Shown here piece by piece: positions 17,647-27,446 of a stretch of 64,000 nucleotides of DNA; position 1 is the stretch's first letter, and the number at the start of each line of letters is the position of its first letter. This DNA is from JBMONI01 sp049324575. Lineage in GTDB: Bacteria; Omnitrophota; Omnitrophia; Omnitrophales; Aquincolibacteriaceae. Location of the stretch: positions 1 to 64,000 of the forward strand of contig JBMONI010000016.1 of NCBI GenBank assembly GCA_049324575.1, read 5' to 3'. The position numbers were made by a program, and so were the translations under genes. Below the pieces are notes generated by a model. It had not been told where the DNA came from and made no database searches. It saw only the letters and a program-made list of their open reading frames with translations.

Positions 17647-19245
17647 TTACTTAAGGCCGTATTTCTTGATCTTGTAGCCAAGAATCCTTTCAGTGATCCC
17701 GAGTTTTTTGGCTGTTTGGCGTTGATTGCCTCCGGTTTTGGCGAGGGATTCCCGGATCAGCCGCTTCTCAAGTTCGGCCACCTGTTCGAGCAGGTTGTGA
17801 TCCGCGGCCGACTCCTCCTCAAGCGACGAAAAGGCCTCGGGCGGATTGAAGCCTTGAAGGACCGGGAAACTCTTGTCCCCCGGGATCGGAAAAAGATCCG
17901 GGGTCACGGTATCCCCTTTGCAGAGGATCACGGCGCGCGTGATCACGTTCTCAAGCTCACGGACATTGCCCGGCCATCCATACTGCATCAGATAATTCAT
18001 CGCCTCGTCCGAAATATATTTCGCTTTTTTCCCGTTCTCCTGGTTCGCTTTTTTCAGAAAATGGTTCACCAGCAAGGGAATATCCTCTTTGCGGTCCCGC
18101 AGCGGCGGCAAAAAGATCGGGACGACATTCAGACGGTAATAAAGGTCCTCGCGAAATTTCCCTTCCCGGACGAGTTTTTCGAGATCACGGTTCGTCGCCG
18201 TGATGAGGCGAAGGTCCGCGCGGATCGTCGCGGTCCCCCCAACGCGTTCGAATTCTTTTTCCTGGAGCACCCGCAGCAATTTGATCTGGGTCGTCGCGGG
18301 GATATCTCCGATCTCATCGAGAAAAAGCGTTCCGCCGTTCGCCATTTCAAAACGGCCGATCTTTCGTCCGGCGGCTCCCGTAAAAGCCCCTTTTTCATAC
18401 CCAAAGAGTTCGCTCTCAAGCAAGGTGTCCGGAAGCGCGGCACAGGAAACTTTTACAAAAGGCCCTTCGGCCCGGTCGCTCGCATAATGGATCGCATGGG
18501 CGACGAGCTCTTTCCCGGTCCCGCTTTCCCCGCGGATGAGGACCGTCGCCCGGGTCTGACTGACGAGGGCCAGGGAAGCATAGACATCTTTCATGCGTCC
18601 GCTCTCGCCCAAGATATTATCGGGGCGGAATTTCTGGCGCAGCTCTGTTTTAAGGAGGATATTCTCGGTCTTGAGGCTCTCTTTGTCGCTGTCGATGAGC
18701 TGATGGATCCGCGCCGCTTGCGCGATCAACGCGCCGATGACCGAAAGGAATTTGATGTCCTCTTCGAATGAAATATTCTCCTGGAAAAGCTTGTCAACGC
18801 TTAACGCCCCGATCGTCTGCCGTTCCAGCTTGATCGGAACGCAGAGGAACGCGATCTGGTTCTTCCGGAGATCGCCGCGTGACCGCGTCCGGTTGAGGAA
18901 AAGCGGTTCGGCCCCGATATTCGGAACGGCCATCGCTTCGCCCTCGGCAACCACGCGCCCCGTGATCCCTTCCCCCAGACGGTAACGGCCGCGTTTACGT
19001 TGATCGGCGTCGAGGCCATGCGCGACCTCAATGGCAAGTTCGTGGGTCCTTGGGTTCAAAAGCGTCAGGGTCCCGCGCTCCATCCCGAGGTGATGATGGA
19101 GGACGTTCAGAATGCGGGTCATGACCTCCTGGAGGTCCAGGGAAGAATTGAGCGCCGAGGCGACCTCGAAAAGGACCTGGCTTTGTTTCTCGTCAGCGTT
19201 AAAAACCGGCTTCCCGCGAGCCGGTTCGCCGGAACCTTTTTTCAT
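17647..19245 (-). CDS. NifA-like sigma-54-dependent transcriptional activator (GAF-AAA+-Fis HTH)
   Basis: The 532-residue activator opens sigma-54 promoters from a distance. A GAF sensor domain covers about 20-185. The AAA+ domain (about 208-435) has Walker A GESGTGKE (239-246), the sigma-54 contact loop GAFTGA (286-291) and Walker B GTLFLDE (305-311). The C-terminal Fis-type HTH (about 495-530) has [12 protein letters not shown]. The domain order matches NifA, whose GAF domain in some species senses 2-oxoglutarate. There is no receiver domain, so it is not NtrC. It overlaps the lpxI stop by 4 bases, yet the gene after it is glnA, whose sigma-54 promoter is the likely target. No nif genes are present. 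Confidence 0.88.
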   Translation of the reverse strand: MKKGSGEPARGKPVFNADEKQSQVLFEVASALNSSLDLQEVMTRILNVLHHHLGMERGTLTLLNPRTHELAIEVAHGLDADQRKRGRYRLGEGITGRVVAEGEAMAVPNIGAEPLFLNRTRSRGDLRKNQIAFLCVPIKLERQTIGALSVDKLFQENISFEEDIKFLSVIGALIAQAARIHQLIDSDKESLKTENILLKTELRQKFRPDNILGESGRMKDVYASLALVSQTRATVLIRGESGTGKELVAHAIHYASDRAEGPFVKVSCAALPDTLLESELFGYEKGAFTGAAGRKIGRFEMANGGTLFLDEIGDIPATTQIKLLRVLQEKEFERVGGTATIRADLRLITATNRDLEKLVREGKFREDLYYRLNVVPIFLPPLRDRKEDIPLLVNHFLKKANQENGKKAKYISDEAMNYLMQYGWPGNVRELENVITRAVILCKGDTVTPDLFPIPGDKSFPVLQGFNPPEAFSSLEEESAADHNLLEQVAELEKRLIRESLAKTGGNQRQTAKKLGITERILGYKIKKYGLK

Positions 19246-20060
19246 AATCCCGTATCCTCAAGCCCCACCAGTGCGATCCCGTGGCGATTGGCCCGGTCGA
19301 CGAAATCTTCCTGGTCCATGAAGATGGTTTTCCGGGCTTCGAACGCGAACGCCTCGGCTTTGACCGCGATCATTTCGTCCATGGTCCGCAGTCCGACCGC
19401 CGGAACATCGAATCGCATGTCTTGATCGGGCTTGGCGACCTTTACGATCACGATCTTTCCGGCGCCAAGCGCCCCGCCGCGGCGAATCGCCTGATCGGTC
19501 CCCTCGATCGCTTCGACCGCGAGGATCGCCTTTTTTTTGACGATCACGGTCTGTCCGATATCGAGCCCGGCAAGCGCCTTGGCCGTTCTGAACCCGAACC
19601 GGATCGTTTCCATCAGTTCCCGCGACGGCCTTTTTTTCCCGAGCACTCCGGGCCCCGGAAGAAGCTCTTTGAGAAAGACCGTCGAATCGAGAAGGGTGAC
19701 ACCCTGCTTTTCCAGATACTTCGCAACGGCCCCCAGAAGCGTGTCGTCCTTCAGATCACGGGCTTTCATCACCAGTTTCATCATGTCCATGTCCGGGCTC
19801 ACGTTCTCCTGGAACAAACGAACTTTCTCCACTTTTCCGGCCATGAGCGCTTCACGGACCCCGTGCTCACGGAAAAAAGACGCCAATTTCTTGATCTGTC
19901 CCAGTTTCACCCACCGGCACTGGTCGGCGATCTTTTCAAGGGCCGGATCGGCTTCCCCTTCGATCGCCGCACAGATCACGCGGTGGCCGAGACGGATGGC
20001 TTCTTTCGCCGCAAGAAGCGGGAAACGGCCGTTGCCTGCAATCAGTCCTATTTTATCCAT
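19242..20060 (-). CDS. lpxI: UDP-2,3-diacylglucosamine pyrophosphatase LpxI
   Basis: Hydrolyses UDP-2,3-diacylglucosamine to lipid X in lipid A synthesis; it replaces LpxH in many bacteria. The 272-residue protein begins [15 protein letters not shown] (4-18) and has the LMAGKVEK block near residue 93. The [12 protein letters not shown] segment near residue 220 contains the Asp that is catalytic in LpxI. It lies between lpxA (85 bases upstream) and the activator gene (4-base overlap). No lpxH is seen in the window. Confidence 0.92.
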   Translation of the reverse strand: MDKIGLIAGNGRFPLLAAKEAIRLGHRVICAAIEGEADPALEKIADQCRWVKLGQIKKLASFFREHGVREALMAGKVEKVRLFQENVSPDMDMMKLVMKARDLKDDTLLGAVAKYLEKQGVTLLDSTVFLKELLPGPGVLGKKRPSRELMETIRFGFRTAKALAGLDIGQTVIVKKKAILAVEAIEGTDQAIRRGGALGAGKIVIVKVAKPDQDMRFDVPAVGLRTMDEMIAVKAEAFAFEARKTIFMDQEDFVDRANRHGIALVGLEDTGL

Positions 20061-20145
20061 ACCCTGTTTGATCCAAATGATTGAGGTTCAACACGTGACG
20101 CGGATGCTTCCGCCGGGAAACTCCCCTTTCGACCGTGGCTCGTCC

Positions 20146-20919
20146 CTAACCGCAGATCCCGCGCTCGGATCGCTTTAAAAAATCCAGGAGAGCAGCGAGG
20201 CAGGGGGAAAACGGTTTCTCGAACGTTTCGAGTTCCGCGATCGCATGCTTCAGAGAATGCCCGGACCGGAAAAGGACCTTGAACGCTTTTTTCAGCTTCA
20301 TTTTCTCTTCTTTTGGATATCCGGCCCTGTCGAGCCCGACCGAATTAATGCTGAAAGCCCGGACCGGATGGCCATCGACGATCATGAAAGGCGGGATGTC
20401 CTGCACTACCTTGGAACATCCCCCGACCAGGGAAAGCCGTCCGATCCTCACGAACTGATGCACGGCGCTCAGTCCCCCGATAATCGCCCGGTCCTCGACT
20501 TCGACATGCCCGGCCAGCGTCGCCTGATTCGCCAAGATCGCATGGTTATGGACGATACAATCATGCGCGACATGGCTGTAAGCCATAAAAAGGTTGTCGT
20601 GGCCGATCCGGGTCTCAGTCCCTTCTTTGGTCCCCGGATTCATTGTCACGTATTCGCGGATGCGGTTCCGGTCGCCGATCACAAGATAACTGACCTTGCC
20701 GTCGAATTTCTTGTCCTGGGTCCGGCTGCCCACGACCGCTCCCGTGAAAATCTCGTTCTCCGCCCCCAGCGTCGTATGCCCTTCGATCACGGCATGGGCC
20801 CCGATCACGGTCCGGTCGCCGATCGTCACATGAGGCCCTACGATCGCATAAGGCCCGATCGTTACCCCTTCGCCCAGCCTGGCTTCGGGATCGACGATCG
20901 CCGTAGGATGAAGGGTCAC
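20146..20919 (-). CDS. lpxA: UDP-N-acetylglucosamine acyltransferase
   Basis: First acyl transfer of lipid A synthesis. The 257-residue protein is a left-handed beta-helix of hexapeptide repeats (about 1-190) with the catalytic AHDC motif in S-H-V-A-H-D-C. The I-G-G-L-S-A-V-H-Q-F block and a helical C-terminal domain follow. I take GTG at 20919 as the start because it overlaps the fabZ stop (GTGA), as at neighbouring junctions, and the protein then begins TLHPTAIV as LpxA does. An ATG at 20955 would add 12 residues inside fabZ. If the GnnA-like product supplies a 3-amino sugar, this enzyme would form an amide. Confidence 0.93.
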   Translation of the reverse strand: MTLHPTAIVDPEARLGEGVTIGPYAIVGPHVTIGDRTVIGAHAVIEGHTTLGAENEIFTGAVVGSRTQDKKFDGKVSYLVIGDRNRIREYVTMNPGTKEGTETRIGHDNLFMAYSHVAHDCIVHNHAILANQATLAGHVEVEDRAIIGGLSAVHQFVRIGRLSLVGGCSKVVQDIPPFMIVDGHPVRAFSINSVGLDRAGYPKEEKMKLKKAFKVLFRSGHSLKHAIAELETFEKPFSPCLAALLDFLKRSERGICG

Positions 20920-22214
20920 GGCTCGATGACCGCAAACTTGACCGTTGCTTCGCATACCATTTTATCCTTCACATAAGCCTTGCCGACACACTGGCCGGTC
21001 TTGGCCCGTTTCCGAACGACCTCGACCTCCATCCGGAGTTCGTCGCCGGGAACCACCGGGTTCCGGAACTTCGCTTCATCGATGCTCATGAAATAAGCGA
21101 GCTTCCCGCGATTTTCGGGCTCTCCGAGCATGATCACCCCGCCGACCTGCGCCATGGCCTCGATGATGATGACCCCGGGCATGACGGGATGGTTCGGGAA
21201 ATGGCCCTGGAAAAAATAATCATTCTGGCTCACTTGTTTGAACCCCGTGGCCCGGGTCCCGGGCACGAAATTCTCGATCCGGTCCACGAAAAGGAACGGA
21301 TAACGGTGCGGAATGACTTTTTTGATATCCTCAATGTAAAGCACCGAGGGGATAGTGGAGGGGGCCGCGTTAGCCGGTTTTTGTTCCATAAGGATCTTCC
21401 TCGCCAGTTCCAGGTTCAAAGCATGTCCGCTCCGCGTCGCGAGAATATGCCCCCGGATAAAACCGCCCGCCAGCATCAGGTCGCCCATGATATCGATGAC
21501 CTTGTGGCGGCAGGCTTCGTCCGGGAACCTCAAGCGGTTCTCGATCGGAGCGTTCTTTTCAAAAACAAGCGTATTCGACAAACTGGCTCCCCGCCCATAG
21601 CCCATGGCGAGAAGCTGTTCGGCCTCTTGTTTCAGACAAAAGGTCCGGGCCGGGGCGATCTCCCGCTCAAAGACCTCGGGAAGGATCCGGACCGTGAGGA
21701 ATTGATCACTCAGGTCCACGTGCCGGTAGCTCAATGTATACGAGACCGAAAAACCTTCGCCCGGCAACGCGACGATCGATTGATCGCCTTGATCGACGAA
21801 CACCGGCTCCCGGATCACGATCTCGCGCCGGGGCGCATCCTGTGTCACGAACCCCGTCTTGAGGAAAGCCTCCGTGTAATCCTTGGCGCTCCCGTCCATT
21901 CCCGGGAGCTCCTCGCCCGCGATCTCCACGCAGGCATTGTCGATCCCGAGGCCATGGAAGGCGGCCATCAAATGCTCGATCGTCCGAACTACCCCGGTCC
22001 CGACCACCAAAGAAGTCCTTCGGCTCTCGTCCCGGCGAACATTGGCGACCGTGGCTTTGACCCGGAGCTTAGGATCCAGATCGATACGGCTGAACTCGAT
22101 ACCGGTATTCGCCGGCGCGGGCCGGACGACCATGCGCGCCGCCTGGCCGGAATGGATCCCGTTGCCTTCGAAAGCGACGTCCGCTTTCAGCGTGCGTTGG
22201 GAAACGGGCGTCAT
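20916..22214 (-). CDS. lpxC/fabZ: LpxC-FabZ fusion: UDP-3-O-acyl-GlcNAc deacetylase / 3-hydroxyacyl-ACP dehydratase
   Basis: One 432-residue polypeptide with two enzymes. Residues 1-275 are LpxC, the zinc deacetylase committing to lipid A, with zinc ligands His81, His237 and Asp241 and the catalytic His264. Residues 290-432 are FabZ, with PHRYPFLFVDR (302-312), GHFPNHPVMPG (337-347, His338) and the active-site Glu352. The fusion is known in Bacteroidota and some other phyla and ties hydroxyacyl chain use to lipid A entry. It overlaps skp by 4 bases and lpxA by 4. Confidence 0.95.
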   Translation of the reverse strand: MTPVSQRTLKADVAFEGNGIHSGQAARMVVRPAPANTGIEFSRIDLDPKLRVKATVANVRRDESRRTSLVVGTGVVRTIEHLMAAFHGLGIDNACVEIAGEELPGMDGSAKDYTEAFLKTGFVTQDAPRREIVIREPVFVDQGDQSIVALPGEGFSVSYTLSYRHVDLSDQFLTVRILPEVFEREIAPARTFCLKQEAEQLLAMGYGRGASLSNTLVFEKNAPIENRLRFPDEACRHKVIDIMGDLMLAGGFIRGHILATRSGHALNLELARKILMEQKPANAAPSTIPSVLYIEDIKKVIPHRYPFLFVDRIENFVPGTRATGFKQVSQNDYFFQGHFPNHPVMPGVIIIEAMAQVGGVIMLGEPENRGKLAYFMSIDEAKFRNPVVPGDELRMEVEVVRKRAKTGQCVGKAYVKDKMVCEATVKFAVIEP

Positions 22215-22732
22215 TTCTTCTTCTGCTGATAGTTCTTGTTCAGCTCTTCAAGAATGACCGGCGTGATATTGTAGGCCTCGTTCTGGTAAAGGACCGCCCG
22301 ATCATTGATGATGTAATCGAGGTTCTTCTCCTTGCCGTATTTTTGGACGACTTGATCGATCTCGGCAAAGATCTCCTCAACAATGGTCTGGCGCTTTTGC
22401 ATGAGCTCCTGACGCGTCTTCATATCAAAATCCTGGAGATCGCGGATCCGCTGGTTCATCGTCTCCTGCTTGGTCTTTTTCGCCTCGTCGCTGAGGAGCT
22501 CGATCTCGTCCTTCATTTTGCGGATATCCTCGACGATCACGTTCCGCTCTTTTTCCTTGGCCTGTCCCTCTTGTTGAAGAACGGCATCGTTGTCTTTCGT
22601 TTTCTGATACTCATCAAAAAGTTTCGCGGCATTGACGAACGCATAGGGTTTATCGGCGGCATAAACGGCAGCGCCGGAGAACGCGAACACGCTCACTAGG
22701 ATCAATGCAACGGTCGTTACGGCTTTCTTCAT
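22211..22732 (-). CDS. skp: Skp/OmpH-family periplasmic chaperone
   Basis: Holds unfolded outer-membrane proteins in the periplasm. The 173-residue protein has a signal peptide (1-25, ending VYAADKP) and then a long, highly charged coiled-coil region (about 40-150) rich in Lys/Glu with heptad hydrophobics. It ends in NKNYQQKKK. Its place between bamA and lpxC is the conserved order in many Gram-negatives. It lies 24 bases after bamA. Confidence 0.9.
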   Translation of the reverse strand: MKKAVTTVALILVSVFAFSGAAVYAADKPYAFVNAAKLFDEYQKTKDNDAVLQQEGQAKEKERNVIVEDIRKMKDEIELLSDEAKKTKQETMNQRIRDLQDFDMKTRQELMQKRQTIVEEIFAEIDQVVQKYGKEKNLDYIINDRAVLYQNEAYNITPVILEELNKNYQQKKK

Positions 22733-22756
22733 GGGATTCCTCCTTTTAAAGTTAGA

Positions 22757-25237
22757 TCACAGACCGCGGCTTAAACTGAACTCGAACTTCCCGTTACGGT
22801 CCTCGGTGTCACGGTTGGCAATGGGATAACCGTAGTAAAACGCAAGCGGCCCGACAGGGGTTTTGATCTTGATGCCGGGACCAATGCTGACGGAGAACTC
22901 GCTGAAATCCATTTTGTAAGAATCTCTGTTGACGCTTGCGGCATCAAGAAAAACGGCGCCGCGGAAAGCGTCAAGGCGAGGAAGCGGAAAGGTATACTCG
23001 AAATTGGTGACCCCCAGGGTTTGTCCGCCGACCGCGTCGCCCCCTTCGATCGGCCCCACGCGGCGGTAATTGAACCCGCGAACGCTCCCGAGACCGCCCG
23101 CAAAGAAACGGTCAAAGACCGGCACGGTATCGGAACTCCCGAAAGAATCGGAGGTCGCGAGACGGACCTGCCATTCGAGCAAATGTTTCTTGAAAATACG
23201 CCAGTATTTCGTCATGGAGGACTGGAAAATATAATAATCCTGATCCCCGCCCAGGAAACTGCCGATCAGCTCGGCGCTCCCCGAAACCAGGATCCCTTTG
23301 GAGGGATTGTAAAGGCTGTCGCGCGTATCATAGGAACTGAAAGCTTTGAGGCGGGAAAGCCAATTGCTGCCGTCGAAATCCCGCACGGACTTGGGCGCAT
23401 CATCCGAAAGATCTTCCAGCGTGACACGCTCGATCGTGTATCCTCCGCCGAAGCGGACCACGTCACGGAAAAGACGCGACAAGGTCCCGCCCAGACCGAG
23501 GCGTTTCTGCTCGAAGTCAACGTTCGTATTGTCGCGGTAGACATTGAAAGCGTCGACCCCCAGGGTGACCGGCTTATTGAAAAGATAAGGCTCGACGAAA
23601 TTGATGTTGTAGTCCTGGCTGATCGAACCGATGCGCGCGCCGACCGAAAGGGATTGTCCGCCGCCGGTGAATCTCGGAAAATTGTAGAGGTCGAAGTTCT
23701 TTTGCGCGATCTGAGCGAAACCGATCAGTTTGTCGACCGAACTGACGCCGCCGCCGAATGAAAGCTCGCCGGTCCGTTTCTCCTTCACCCGGAAAACAAT
23801 GTTTTTGCGGTTGCTCGCTCCCACGACCGGCTCGGTGTCATAGGTCACTTCCTCGAAATAATCGAGGTTCTCGAGCCTCTGTTTCGATTTTTGGATCGCC
23901 TCGCCGTCGAAACGATCGCCGGGACGGATCCTCAGCTCACGGCGAATGACGATATCTTTTGTTTTGGTGTTGCCGCGCACTACGACCTGCTCGACAAAAG
24001 AAAGCTCCCCTTCCTCGATCTGATAGCGGACGTCAACCTTCCCGGTGTCGCGGTTCATGTTGACGTCGGGAAGCACGCGCACGTCCATGTAGCCGTTGGC
24101 TTGATAGAAATCGCGGATCTTCTCGATATCCGAAAAAAGATAGAACTGGGAATAAGTGGCTCCCGGCAGCATTTCCAGCTCTTGCCAGATGTCGTTCTCG
24201 GGGAAGACTTCGTTCCCCTCGATCCTGATCTCCCCGGTCTGATAATGCATCCCTTCTTCGACCACGATCGTGATGACGATCTTCTTTTCGTCCTGGTCGT
24301 AATCAAAACGCGGTTCGACCTTCCCATCCAAATACCCTTCCTGCTGATAATAAAGGCGGATCCGCTCGAGGTCCTGCTGAAAGTTGTCCTCTTTAAGCGC
24401 CCCCGAGGAAAGCAGGTACCACGCTGCGCGCCTTGTTTTCATCATCTTCCGGAGCTTTTTTTCCGGGAACGCCGTGACGCCTTCGAATTGGACCTTCTCG
24501 ATCTTGAATTTCTCGCCTTCGATCACAACGAGCGTGATCGTCGCTTCTTTGGTCGTTTCATTGATGTCGATCGAAGATTTGATATCGATGAACCGGTAGC
24601 CTTTGCCCGCGTACATCTTCCGGATATTCTCTTCCCCTTCTTTGATCGCGCGGCGGTCGAGGATCTGGCCTTCGATGATCTTCAGCTCCTTGCGAAGCTG
24701 GTCTTCCTTAAACGCCGTGAACCCTTCCATGCGGATCCGGCGAATGATGGGCTTCTCGTCCACCCGGACGATCAGACGGTATCCGCCCGGGACCTCTTCG
24801 ATATCCATCCGGATATCCTGGAAAAAGTTGGTCGCATAAAGACGTTTGATATCGTCGTTGATGATTTCCTGAGCCAGTTTTTCGCCTTTCTGGGACCGGA
24901 CCTTGCTCAGGATCGTGTTGGTGCTGACGATCTGGTTCCCGCTAACCTGAACCTCCACGATCGTAGAAGCTTTGACCGGCGCCGTTTCGGGCGCCGCAGC
25001 GGGCTCTTCCGCCGAAGGCTTTACAGGGCTGGAAGGATCTGCCGCAGCCGGGGCTTCCGGGGCCTCAGGCGTTTGCGGCCCGCCGGTTTCTGTGGCAGCA
25101 ACCGTCTCTTCGGAAGGCTCCGGTTCGACAACGGCCGGAGCCGCTGCTTCGTCCGAAACCGCATAAAGCCGGACAGGATTGAAGACAAAAAGCGCGAGGG
25201 CAAGGATCCCCATCAGGATGCCGGTCTGACGTTTCAC
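22757..25237 (-). CDS. bamA: Outer membrane protein assembly factor BamA
   Basis: Inserts beta-barrel proteins into the outer membrane. I choose the GTG at 25237, which overlaps the dnaB stop (GTGA) and has AGGGGG upstream; an ATG at 25288 would add 17 residues inside dnaB. The resulting 826-residue protein has a signal peptide (about 1-27), a Pro/Ala/Glu-rich linker of about 60 residues that is unusual for BamA, five POTRA domains, and a C-terminal barrel of about 330 residues with the VRGF motif in SVRGFNYRRVGP. It ends with the aromatic-rich beta-strand KFEFSLSRGL. Confidence 0.93.
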   Translation of the reverse strand: MKRQTGILMGILALALFVFNPVRLYAVSDEAAAPAVVEPEPSEETVAATETGGPQTPEAPEAPAAADPSSPVKPSAEEPAAAPETAPVKASTIVEVQVSGNQIVSTNTILSKVRSQKGEKLAQEIINDDIKRLYATNFFQDIRMDIEEVPGGYRLIVRVDEKPIIRRIRMEGFTAFKEDQLRKELKIIEGQILDRRAIKEGEENIRKMYAGKGYRFIDIKSSIDINETTKEATITLVVIEGEKFKIEKVQFEGVTAFPEKKLRKMMKTRRAAWYLLSSGALKEDNFQQDLERIRLYYQQEGYLDGKVEPRFDYDQDEKKIVITIVVEEGMHYQTGEIRIEGNEVFPENDIWQELEMLPGATYSQFYLFSDIEKIRDFYQANGYMDVRVLPDVNMNRDTGKVDVRYQIEEGELSFVEQVVVRGNTKTKDIVIRRELRIRPGDRFDGEAIQKSKQRLENLDYFEEVTYDTEPVVGASNRKNIVFRVKEKRTGELSFGGGVSSVDKLIGFAQIAQKNFDLYNFPRFTGGGQSLSVGARIGSISQDYNINFVEPYLFNKPVTLGVDAFNVYRDNTNVDFEQKRLGLGGTLSRLFRDVVRFGGGYTIERVTLEDLSDDAPKSVRDFDGSNWLSRLKAFSSYDTRDSLYNPSKGILVSGSAELIGSFLGGDQDYYIFQSSMTKYWRIFKKHLLEWQVRLATSDSFGSSDTVPVFDRFFAGGLGSVRGFNYRRVGPIEGGDAVGGQTLGVTNFEYTFPLPRLDAFRGAVFLDAASVNRDSYKMDFSEFSVSIGPGIKIKTPVGPLAFYYGYPIANRDTEDRNGKFEFSLSRGL

Positions 25238-26601
25238 AAAGCCCCCTCTCCGCCGTGTTGGAAATCCGGATTCTCGAAACGCGTCCATTCTTTGAGGAAA
25301 AGAAGATCCACCGTCCCCGTCGGCCCGTTGCGCTGCTTGGCAATGATCGCTTCGCCGCGGTTCCGGTTCTCTTCGGTCGGATTATAATACTCTTCCCGGA
25401 AAAGAAATACCACCACGTCGGCATCTTGCTCGATCGCCCCCGATTCACGGAGGTCCGAAAGTTGCGGCCGGTTCCCGGTCCGGCTCTCCACCGCACGCGA
25501 AAGTTGACTGACCGCGACAACCGGGACCCGGAGTTCGCGGGCAAGCGCCTTGAGCGAACGTGAGATCTCCGAGATCTCCTGCTGGCGGCTTTCGTGGGAA
25601 CCGGAGCCCTGGATCAATTGAAGGTAGTCGATGAAAATAATCTCGATCTTGTGCTGCATCTTGAGCCGCCGGGCCTTGGCACGGATCTCAAGCACCGTTT
25701 GCGCAGGCGTATCGTCGATAAAAATCGTCGATTCCGACAGCTTTCCGGCTGCGCTTGTCAGCTTGGGCCAGTCTTGGTGCGAAAGATAACCGGTGCGGAC
25801 CTTTTGCGCATCGACACGCGCGTGCGAGCAAAGCATTCTTTGCACGAGTTGTTCTTTGCTCATTTCAAGGGAGAAGAAAACAAGCGGTTTTTTGAGCGTG
25901 ATCCCGATATGTTCGCACAAGCATGAGACAAAAGCCGATTTTCCCATCGAAGGGCGGCCGGCAACGATCACGAGGTCCGAGGGCTGGAGTCCCGCGGTTT
26001 TCGTGTCGAACTCATGGTAGCCGGTCCCGATGCCGGTCACATGCTCTTTGCGCTGATAGAGCTGGTCGATCGTTTCCATGCTCGAATGGATGATCTCTTT
26101 GATCGGAAAGATCCTTCCTTCGACGCTCGTTTGCGCGATATCGAAGATCATCTGTTCCGCGCGATCGATCAGTTCCGTCACGCGGTCGCCGCTGTCATAA
26201 CTTTGCTGGACCACTTCGGTCGAGGCGTGGATCAGGCGGCGCAGGAGGAATTTTTCTTTGACGATCTTCGCGTAATATTCGATGTTGGCCGCGGTCGGGA
26301 CCTGCGAGGCGAGCTGGGTCAGGTAGACGGACCCGCCCACCCCTTCGAGTTGTTTTGAATTTTTGAGCTCTTCGGAGACCGTGACGAGATCGACCGGACG
26401 ATTGATCTCGAAAAGATGCTGCATGGCCTCAAAAATACGGCGGTGCTTCTCTTCGTAAAAATACACGGGACGGAGCGTCTCGATGGCTTTCACCAAGGCC
26501 GCTTCTTCGATCAGCATGGCGCCGAGCACGCTGGCTTCGGCATCCCGGTTCTGGGGAGGGACTTTCTCTAGAAGATTCAATGTCGCTTCCGACGTAGCCA
26601 C
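25234..26601 (-). CDS. dnaB: Replicative DNA helicase DnaB
   Basis: Hexameric helicase of the replication fork. The 455-residue protein has the N-terminal domain starting PPQNRDAEASVLGAML, Walker A GRPSMGKS, Walker B IIFIDYLQL and the DLRESGAIEQDAD motif. The start is the GTG at 26601, with CAGGAAAA upstream; the longer ATG frame would run into rplI. It has the usual place after rplI in the rpsF-ssb-rpsR-rplI-dnaB cluster, and here it leads straight into bamA. Confidence 0.95.
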   Translation of the reverse strand: MATSEATLNLLEKVPPQNRDAEASVLGAMLIEEAALVKAIETLRPVYFYEEKHRRIFEAMQHLFEINRPVDLVTVSEELKNSKQLEGVGGSVYLTQLASQVPTAANIEYYAKIVKEKFLLRRLIHASTEVVQQSYDSGDRVTELIDRAEQMIFDIAQTSVEGRIFPIKEIIHSSMETIDQLYQRKEHVTGIGTGYHEFDTKTAGLQPSDLVIVAGRPSMGKSAFVSCLCEHIGITLKKPLVFFSLEMSKEQLVQRMLCSHARVDAQKVRTGYLSHQDWPKLTSAAGKLSESTIFIDDTPAQTVLEIRAKARRLKMQHKIEIIFIDYLQLIQGSGSHESRQQEISEISRSLKALARELRVPVVAVSQLSRAVESRTGNRPQLSDLRESGAIEQDADVVVFLFREEYYNPTEENRNRGEAIIAKQRNGPTGTVDLLFLKEWTRFENPDFQHGGEGAL

Positions 26602-26623
26602 CGTGTTTTCCTGTCCGGAAAAG

Positions 26624-27073
26624 TTATGACGCCTGACGTGCGATCTCGAGTTTGACCTGCGCGCGGACCTGGGGGAACAATTCCACCTGGACCGCATACT
26701 CCCCGAGAGAACGGATCGGCTCCTTCAACAGGATCTTCTTTTTATCGATCTCGAAACCCTGGGCCGCAAGCGCCTCTTGGATATCCTGGGCCGTGATCGA
26801 ACCGTAAAGCTTGTCTTGTTCTCCGGCCGCCGCGTGGATCACAAGCCCGATCTTTTCGAGCTCCTTGGCCTTTTGAAGGCTAGCCTCTTTTTCCCGGACG
26901 CGCCGTTTTTCGGAACGGACTTTTTGCTCGGCGACAAAACTCTGATTTTCGCGGGTCGCCGCAAAAGCAAGCTTCCGAGGAATCAGAAAATTTCTCGCAT
27001 ATCCTTCGCTGACTTTGACCACATCGCCTCGGCGGCCGACCTTTTCGACGTCTTTGATCAGGATCAATTCCAT
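26624..27073 (-). CDS. rplI: 50S ribosomal protein L9
   Basis: The 149-residue protein starts MELILIKDVEKVGRRGD, has the L9 signature G-x2-V-x-V-x2-G-Y-A-R-N-F-L-I-P (about 18-32), a long connecting helix and the C-terminal rRNA-binding domain. The start at 27073 is set by homology; a longer in-frame extension of 18 residues would overlap rpsR. AAGGAG lies 13 bases upstream, a long spacing. Confidence 0.96.
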   Translation of the reverse strand: MELILIKDVEKVGRRGDVVKVSEGYARNFLIPRKLAFAATRENQSFVAEQKVRSEKRRVREKEASLQKAKELEKIGLVIHAAAGEQDKLYGSITAQDIQEALAAQGFEIDKKKILLKEPIRSLGEYAVQVELFPQVRAQVKLEIARQAS

Positions 27074-27095
27074 GGGCTGTTCTGCGCTCCTTCGA

Positions 27096-27422
27096 CTAAA
27101 GTTCCTGGAAAGGCAAAAGTCCTGCATGCCGCGCCTTTTTGATCGCGCGAGCCAGCATCCGCTGATATTTGGCGGAGGTTCCCGTCGTCTTGCGGGGAAT
27201 GATCTTGCCTTTTTCGGTGATGTATCTTCTCAAAAGTTCGGTGTCTTTGTAATCGATCCAGGTGATCTTGTTCGCGCGGAAACGGCAGATCTTTTTTCTG
27301 GCAAAAGGCCGCCGGCGTCCGCCCGGCCCTCCGCTGCGCGCCCCCCGAGGACCCGCGCCCGGTCTTCCTCGTCCTTCCGACCGTCCTCCCGGTCCCCGAC
27401 TTGAACGTTCACGCTCCATCAT
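27096..27422 (-). CDS. rpsR: 30S ribosomal protein S18 with Gly/Arg-rich N-terminal extension
   Basis: The S18 core is residues about 38-108 ([18 protein letters not shown], then [12 protein letters not shown]). Before it lies an extension of roughly 37 residues made almost only of Gly, Arg, Pro, Ser and Ala, absent from typical S18 of about 75 residues. Two ATGs stand in tandem (27422 and 27419); GGGGAG lies 9 bases before the first. S18 pairs with S6, encoded two genes upstream. Confidence 0.94.
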   Translation of the reverse strand: MMERERSSRGPGGRSEGRGRPGAGPRGARSGGPGGRRRPFARKKICRFRANKITWIDYKDTELLRRYITEKGKIIPRKTTGTSAKYQRMLARAIKKARHAGLLPFQEL

Positions 27423-27446
27423 GGAATCTTTCTCCCCTTTCCCTAG

